37,313 bases of DNA from a bacterium (lineage in GTDB: Bacteria; Pseudomonadota; Alphaproteobacteria; Rickettsiales; RI-342), in assembly GCA_016124905.1 (NCBI GenBank), contig WGMV01000024.1, positions 1 to 37,313 of the forward strand. Reading direction: 5' to 3'. The first letter of the stretch is position 1, and every line of letters begins with the position of its first letter. The position numbers and the translations under genes are program-made. The notes below the pieces were generated by a model. It searched no databases, had not been told where the DNA came from, and saw only the letters and a program-made list of their open reading frames with translations. Below are positions 32,232 through 37,313 of the stretch, piece by piece.

Positions 32232-32891
32232 ATGGAAACTTGTCAGATTTACGCCATCACGCCACCTGAACTACCCGACCTGCCCGCTTTCGTGGAGCAG
32301 CTAAAAGCCGCACATGGCGCGGCGGACGGATTGCTGAGCGTGCTGCAGCTTCGCCTGAAGGATGTCCCCGATGATGCGGTGTTGCGCGCGGCGGACGGGT
32401 TGCTGCCGGTTTGCGAGGCGCTGGGGGTGGCGTTTATCCTGAATGACCGGGCGGACCTTGCTGTGAAAGCTGGCGCGGGAGGGGTGCATCTGGGCGAGGA
32501 GGACGGACGGCTGAGCGAGGCCAGACGGCTGCTCGGGCCGGAGGCCATCATCGGCATGTCCTGTTACGATAGCCTGGATACGGCGATGGAGCTGGCGGAG
32601 GCCGGGGCGGATTATGTGGCGTTCGGCAGTTTTTACCCCAGCACGACCAAGGAGAATACACGCCGCCCCTCGCCGCTGGTGCTGGCGCAATGGTCCAGCC
32701 AGTCGGAGGTTCCCTGTGTAGCGATTGGGGGCATCACGGCCGAGAATGCTGCCATTCTGGTTTCCCACGGGGCGGATTTTATCGCCACCATCTCCTACCT
32801 TTGGCAGAACCCGGCACTGCATGCGCAATATCTTGCCCGTATCATTCGTGAAACTCCGGTTCAGCCCGTGCAGCACCTCCTGACCGAATAA
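32232..32891 (+). CDS. thiE: Thiamine phosphate synthase
   Basis: It joins hydroxymethylpyrimidine diphosphate and thiazole phosphate to thiamine phosphate in a TIM barrel. The 219-residue form begins METCQIYAITPPEL. Key segments are LQLRLKD (substrate phosphate), FILNDRADLAVKAGAGGVHLG, IIGMSCYDSLDTAMELAEAGADYVAFGSFYPSTTKEN (split here for clarity as SCYDS, YVAFGSFYP and STTKEN) and AIGGITAENA. An in-frame ATG at 32178 would add 18 residues (MKKREPGDKS...). Neither start has an obvious ribosome site, and 32232 fits the family better. Conservation is somewhat loose, as is common in alphaproteobacterial ThiE. Confidence 0.85.
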   Translation: METCQIYAITPPELPDLPAFVEQLKAAHGAADGLLSVLQLRLKDVPDDAVLRAADGLLPVCEALGVAFILNDRADLAVKAGAGGVHLGEEDGRLSEARRLLGPEAIIGMSCYDSLDTAMELAEAGADYVAFGSFYPSTTKENTRRPSPLVLAQWSSQSEVPCVAIGGITAENAAILVSHGADFIATISYLWQNPALHAQYLARIIRETPVQPVQHLLTE

Positions 32892-32897
32892 GGGATG

Positions 32898-32968
32898 CAA
32901 GGGGCAAGCCCCTTGCTGGGGTTCGGGGCAAAGCCCCGACTTTACGGGCGAAGCCCGAATTTTTATTT
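32898..32968 (+). terminator. Three tandem GC hairpins, the last a terminator of thiE
   Basis: Hairpin 1 is CAAGGGGC/GCCCCTTG (32898-32915). Hairpin 2 is CGGGGC-AAA-GCCCCG (32924-32938). Hairpin 3 is CGGGC-GAA-GCCCG (32945-32957), followed by AATTTTTATTTTTT. The third is a typical Rho-independent terminator for thiE. The three share the GGGGC-AA-GCCCC theme, suggesting local duplication of a short palindromic unit. Confidence 0.8.
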
Positions 32969-32969
32969 T

Positions 32970-33707
32970 TTACAGCACGTGTTCTAGCATCAGCACCGCA
33001 TAAAGCGCCAGACACAGGGCGGGACCGAATGGAAAGGTGCCCGGCCCAAAACGTTTTTGCCAGAATAGTCCCAGAATGACGCCGAAAAAGCCCGACAGAA
33101 ACAGGAACGGCGCCCAGGCATCCAGCCAGAGCCAGGGGCCCGCGGCGGCCAGGAATTTGACATCGCCCAGGCCAAGGCCGTCGCGTTTGCGGATGGCCAT
33201 GTAGCCGTATTTCAGGCCCAGCCCCAGCAGCAGGCCGATGCCGAGATTCAGGCCGATATCCAGCCAGGCATGCTGTTGTTGCCAGGCATAGGCCAGGCCG
33301 AGCACGCCCAGCAGCAGGTTGAGATTGTTGGGCAGAATGCCGTGCTCCAGATCAATGACGCTGAGCAGCAGGAGCAGCAGGCCGAGAGCCGCCATCCAGC
33401 CGGCCAGAGGGGTTAGCCCAAACTGCCAGACCGGCAGGGCGGTTAATAGAGCCGCGGTCAACTCAATAAGCGGATAGCGGCCGGAAACGGAGATGTTGCA
33501 ATGGCGGCAATGCCCCTTGCTCAACAGCCAGGAAAACACGGGAAACAGGTCCCTCACGCCAAGCCGGTGGTTGCAGGCGGGGCAGTGGGACGGGGCCTTC
33601 ACCCAGTCCTCCCCCCGGGGCAGGCGCCAGGAAAGGGCGGTGATGAAACTGCCGAAGACCAGGCCGAAAGCGGCGGCGATGAGGGCTAGAATCAACGGGC
33701 TTGGCAT
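32970..33707 (-). CDS. Prepilin peptidase (A24 family, bifunctional)
   Basis: A membrane aspartyl protease that cleaves and N-methylates type IV pilin or type II secretion pseudopilin precursors. The N-terminal cytoplasmic domain has the zinc pair CPAC and CRHC. The catalytic aspartates are D119 in SVIDLEHGILPN and D182 in GLGLGDVKF (numbered from the chosen start). Around eight hydrophobic segments fit the family. The ATG at 33707 (MPSPLIL) is chosen over 33716, because AAGGA then sits 8-9 bases upstream. No pilin or secretion genes occur in the window, so the substrate is unknown. It is divergent from the phosphoribosyltransferase gene. Confidence 0.92.
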   Translation of the reverse strand: MPSPLILALIAAAFGLVFGSFITALSWRLPRGEDWVKAPSHCPACNHRLGVRDLFPVFSWLLSKGHCRHCNISVSGRYPLIELTAALLTALPVWQFGLTPLAGWMAALGLLLLLLSVIDLEHGILPNNLNLLLGVLGLAYAWQQQHAWLDIGLNLGIGLLLGLGLKYGYMAIRKRDGLGLGDVKFLAAAGPWLWLDAWAPFLFLSGFFGVILGLFWQKRFGPGTFPFGPALCLALYAVLMLEHVL

Positions 33708-33808
33708 AAGATGCATCCTTTGCGGCGAACTTATCCCCTATTGGTTAAGCAATGTCATACGTGTTTCACATTCCTCGGTTAGGTGAGAGGAAAATCAAGG
33801 ATATGAGC

Positions 33809-34438
33809 ATGACCAACAATCTTCCCATCTGGCCGGATGTTTCGTCCCATTGGATGCCTGCCGCGCAGGAACAGTTTTTTGTGGGCGATCAGAAATTATT
33901 CATGGTCTGCACCGAAGAGGATATCCGCGCTCGCATCCACACCATGGCCGACGAGATCGCCGAAAAATTTCGTGGTGCCGTTGATGAGCGAAACCCGCTC
34001 ATGCTTGTGAATATTCTCGAGGGGGCGACCTTTCTGGCCGCCGATCTTTCGCGCGCATTGCGCTGGAGGGGCATTCCCAATGACCTGTGCGCCGTGAAGG
34101 TCGTCAGCTACGATGAACACAACTCGCGTCTTGAGCATCCCCATATCTTCATGCCGGTGGATGCGTTTCAGAAACTCAATCTGCGCCATTGTGTGATGGT
34201 GGATGAAATCAGCGATACCGGCGGGACGTTCCGCGCCTTGAAAGAGGAGCTGGAGCGCAGCGTCAATCCACGGACCGTTCATTCCGCCGCGCTCATCACC
34301 CGCAAAGAAGGCGCCGCCGATTTTACCGGCCAGCTGTTCACCAGCGGGGAGTGGCTGGTCGGCTATGGCCTGGACGGCGATAACATGCTGCGCAGCCTGC
34401 CATTCGTGGCTGGGATTCCCGGTACCGGCAAGGGTTAA
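33809..34438 (+). CDS. Hypoxanthine phosphoribosyltransferase-type enzyme
   Basis: A type I PRTase of 209 residues that would salvage hypoxanthine and/or guanine with PRPP. The PRPP loop is VMVDEISDTGGTFRAL. The pyrophosphate loop region is LMLVNILEGATFLAADLSRAL, and VKVVSYDEHNSR contributes to the flexible loop. WLVGYGLDGDN near the end matches the purine-binding motif (VGYGLD). ATG 33809 is chosen over 33752 because AAGGA (33798-33802 region) precedes it; 33803 is an alternative. The C-terminus is short. Xanthine or guanine-specific activity cannot be excluded. Confidence 0.85.
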   Translation: MTNNLPIWPDVSSHWMPAAQEQFFVGDQKLFMVCTEEDIRARIHTMADEIAEKFRGAVDERNPLMLVNILEGATFLAADLSRALRWRGIPNDLCAVKVVSYDEHNSRLEHPHIFMPVDAFQKLNLRHCVMVDEISDTGGTFRALKEELERSVNPRTVHSAALITRKEGAADFTGQLFTSGEWLVGYGLDGDNMLRSLPFVAGIPGTGKG

Positions 34439-34461
34439 GTCGGGCAGCCTTGTTCAGGCGA

Positions 34462-34490
34462 TTGAAAAATTTACCGCTATTGGCTATAAT
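34462..34490 (+). promoter_or_regulatory. Strong sigma-70-like promoter
   Basis: TTGAAA (34462-34467) and a perfect TATAAT (34485-34490) are separated by 17 bases. It would start transcription near 34497, about 105 bases ahead of the Coq4-like gene, making that gene independent of the phosphoribosyltransferase. Confidence 0.8.
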
Positions 34491-34601
34491 GACTACAGCG
34501 CACAGGCGGCTTTGGAAAAGCCCGGGCAGGTTTATGACCTTTGCTGACGGGGGCTGCGATCCTGGCGCAACGGCGGACATCGCCGAGGGAGCTTTTGGAT
34601 C

Positions 34602-35222
34602 ATGCTCGAACCCCATCAGGAAGCTGCGGCGGCCGCCGCAACCATTGCAGCATCGCACCATCAATCCGGCCTGAAAACCTCCTGGAAGGACTGGACGCCG
34701 GGGCTGGATACGGGAAATCAATTGCTGGGGGAGGTGTACGATACCCTGCAGGGGAACGACCCGGACGCCATCAATTTTTTCGTCTGGCTGTTTGAGAACC
34801 CCAAATCCCCCATCGCCATGAAGGGCGCCATTTCGCTGGAGCGGCATGATTGCGTGCATATCCTGCTCGGACGCGGGCTGCTGCCGCAGGATGAGGCGTT
34901 CGTCATCGGCTACACGATGGGCACGGCCAAGAATATCAGCCGCTTTGAAGCGCGGCTGTTCAAGCTCATCACCAACAAGATCTACCCGAACCCTTACCGC
35001 TTCTCGGCCGATAATCTGGTGGCCTATAATATGGGCCTTCGGCTAGGGAAGCTGAACCCGGTCGGCAAAATCTACGATATGGCCCTGGAGACCATGAAGC
35101 ATAAGCGGATCGACGAGCTTCGCGCGCTATGTGGCATCGATGCGGAAGCCCTGCGGCGCGTGTATGCGGCTGAACAGGTGATGATTCCCGGCAGCAAGGA
35201 AAGCGAGCGTCTGCCTGTATAG
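34602..35222 (+). CDS. Coq4-like protein with HDxxHx11E motif
   Basis: A 206-residue soluble protein. ERHDCVHILLGRGLLPQDEA contains H82, D83, H86 and E98, exactly the HD-x2-H-x11-E zinc-site pattern of Coq4, the ubiquinone-biosynthesis protein. A following GYTMGTAKNISRFEARLFKL and an N-terminal block (FFVWLFENPKSPIAMKG) suit a helical Coq4-type fold. Coq4 organises the CoQ complex and has been implicated in the C1 steps of ring maturation. Overall similarity outside the motif cannot be judged here, so a paralogue with another role is possible. The Ala-rich N-terminus (about 25 residues) is probably disordered. GAGGGAG lies about 10 bases before the ATG. The gene has its own strong promoter. 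Confidence 0.65.
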   Translation: MLEPHQEAAAAAATIAASHHQSGLKTSWKDWTPGLDTGNQLLGEVYDTLQGNDPDAINFFVWLFENPKSPIAMKGAISLERHDCVHILLGRGLLPQDEAFVIGYTMGTAKNISRFEARLFKLITNKIYPNPYRFSADNLVAYNMGLRLGKLNPVGKIYDMALETMKHKRIDELRALCGIDAEALRRVYAAEQVMIPGSKESERLPV

Positions 35223-35285
35223 GCGGCGTCATGATTCCTTCATGGTTTTATGGGATTATCTCCAGGCACTGCTTGGATTATCTTG

Positions 35286-36527
35286 ATGCCGGATGTTTCT
35301 TCCTCCCCTCATTTTGACGTTGCCTGGATGGAGCCGCTGCTTGCCGATGAGGCAATGCGGGGAAAGCTGACACCGTTTCAGACCCATGGGGCGCAGACCC
35401 GGACGCTGTACCCGCTGCCGTTTCTTGAACATGTGGACAGGGCCATGCTGGATGATCTGGGCATTACCTGCCAGGGGCCCGTGCCCGCGCATCTGCCGCA
35501 GCACATCAACTACGAGCTTAATTTCACCGATACCCGGGGTGCTTACGCCGCCACCGATCCGGAGGTGGTGGCGGGTCTGACCCGTTACCTGCTTGCCTTC
35601 AATAACGGCAAGTATAACCTCGATGGGCAACTCCATATCGAGGCGCTGAAAGAGGATTTCGGCGGCTTGATCGTGGATAAGAGCAATGTGGTGTTCTTTC
35701 TCAATTTCAACAAGGATGACAAAATCTCCATTCAGCCGCTTTGCCAGTTTGAGCTTGATACGAGCGGCGAGGAGCCCGTGGTGGTGCGTCAGTTTATCGA
35801 ACTGGGCGCCCTCAATTTTTCCCGTGTGTATGATTTTGATTCAGAAGCCTATTTCAAGCTGGTTGGCCTGGCCAAAGGATGCACCTATCTGGGCGACGTT
35901 ACCGACCCCGAAGACCAGACGCCGGATGTGGCGTTCATGCGCGACATCACCAGCCTGACCGCGTCCCTTTTATCCGTGCACCGGCTGCTGGCCTGCTCCG
36001 TCGAATACCTGCCGGACCGCTACCCCACGCATGAGCCGCACCGGCTGTTTGTGGACGCCATCGTTAAAGACGAGGCGACGGGGCGGGACGTGGTGGTTTT
36101 CGGCCCCGCCAACAAGAAGAATGAGAAGGGCTTCGTGGTGTATGTGCCGCAGGGCACGCATACGGTGGATATGAATCCCGACGACGCCATTGCCCTGGCG
36201 GCATCGGATGCAAGCGGGCAGGGAACGTTCCTCATGTTTGTGCAACAGATGGATGCTGAAGGCGTGCCGACAGGTAAGTTTGCCGCGCGAGTTTATTCGC
36301 TGCAGGCCTATATTGCCGACCATGGTTTTCATGTGCAGCTGCCCGATGGCAGCTATGTGCTGGCGAATCTGGAAAATACCTGCCGCTATGACCCCGAGCG
36401 CGGCGCCATCCTCTCGCCTTCCGGCGAGATTGTTGCCGCCATCGGCCCCCAGGGTGCCAACACCATTACTGCAACGGGCGCCCAACAGGAAATGACACGC
36501 CCTGCACCAGGGCTCGTGGTTGAATAA
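35286..36527 (+). CDS. Uncharacterised soluble protein of about 413 residues
   Basis: I do not recognise this protein. The start is uncertain: ATG 35286 gives MPDVSSSPHFD, and ATG 35250 gives 12 more residues; neither has a clear ribosome site. It lacks a signal peptide and membrane segments. Notable stretches are FGGLIVDKSNVVFFLNFNKD, FIELGALNFSRVYDFDSEAY and LFVDAIVKDEATGRDVVVFG. The C-terminal third is mostly beta (VYVPQGTHTVDMNPDD, FHVQLPDGSYVLANLENTCR). It lies 63 bases after the Coq4-like gene with no terminator, so the two may be co-transcribed. A bidirectional terminator follows. Confidence 0.75.
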   Translation: MPDVSSSPHFDVAWMEPLLADEAMRGKLTPFQTHGAQTRTLYPLPFLEHVDRAMLDDLGITCQGPVPAHLPQHINYELNFTDTRGAYAATDPEVVAGLTRYLLAFNNGKYNLDGQLHIEALKEDFGGLIVDKSNVVFFLNFNKDDKISIQPLCQFELDTSGEEPVVVRQFIELGALNFSRVYDFDSEAYFKLVGLAKGCTYLGDVTDPEDQTPDVAFMRDITSLTASLLSVHRLLACSVEYLPDRYPTHEPHRLFVDAIVKDEATGRDVVVFGPANKKNEKGFVVYVPQGTHTVDMNPDDAIALAASDASGQGTFLMFVQQMDAEGVPTGKFAARVYSLQAYIADHGFHVQLPDGSYVLANLENTCRYDPERGAILSPSGEIVAAIGPQGANTITATGAQQEMTRPAPGLVVE

Positions 36528-36563
36528 AAAAGGGCGTGCCAAAGGCACGCCCCGAAATTTTTT
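36525..36563. terminator. Bidirectional terminator
   Basis: GGGCGTGCC (36532-36540) and GGCACGCCC (36544-36552) pair around AAA. Six to seven A precede the stem and seven T follow, so it can end both the rightward orphan gene and the leftward mdh. Confidence 0.95.
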
Positions 36564-36575
36564 GGCTCAAGGTGA

Positions 36576-37313
<738 letters not shown>

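Overview
The window is chromosomal DNA from an alphaproteobacterium. The evidence is gene content: a Caulobacter-type FzlA cell-division GST homologue, a NDUFA9-like SDR, QueG, EF-P followed by an inositol-monophosphatase-family gene, FbaB-type aldolase, ThiE, an alphaproteobacterial type of malate dehydrogenase, and the four-gene ligase-associated DNA-damage set. I cannot place it to genus. No insertion sequence, integrase, phage gene, rRNA or CRISPR array was seen.

Left part (1-6190), sensing and signalling. A chemoreceptor cut by the left edge is followed by a divergent receiver-like protein and a small secreted protein. Next comes a complete LuxR/LuxI quorum-sensing locus. A lux-box-like palindrome lies between luxR and luxI. 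luxI overlaps by ATGA a response-regulator gene, which in turn overlaps by ATGA a gene of unknown function. The acyl-homoserine-lactone signal therefore appears wired into a two-component-type output in one operon.

6386-12134, DNA repair. PdeM and the Lhr-like helicase run leftward. The MBL exonuclease and the ATP-dependent DNA ligase run rightward from a short shared intergenic region.

12191-24419, mixed housekeeping and orphans. It holds tRNA-Leu(CAG), a 746-residue coiled-coil protein, the NDUFA9-like SDR, FzlA, an aminotransferase-fold protein, QueG, glutaredoxin and phosphomannomutase/phosphoglucomutase. Two large uncharacterised proteins (about 382 and 500 aa) and an anchored extracytoplasmic protein sit among them.

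24578-33707. EF-P with an unusual tip loop, the IMPase-family gene, FbaB and ThiE form a scattered core set. Between them lie a pair of small cysteine-rich exported proteins, tRNA-Thr(GGT), a 1132-residue alpha-helical repeat-like protein with its own palindrome and terminator, and a small membrane protein. A prepilin peptidase follows.

33809-37313. A phosphoribosyltransferase, a Coq4-motif protein with a strong upstream promoter, a 425-residue orphan, a bidirectional terminator and the C-terminal part of malate dehydrogenase, which runs off the right edge.

The best candidates for undescribed biology are the luxR-luxI-receiver-unknown operon, the 1132-aa protein, the Cys-rich lipoprotein pair, the orphan proteins among core genes, and the EF-P with a non-lysine tip. 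All functional statements come from motifs read by eye; no database search was run.
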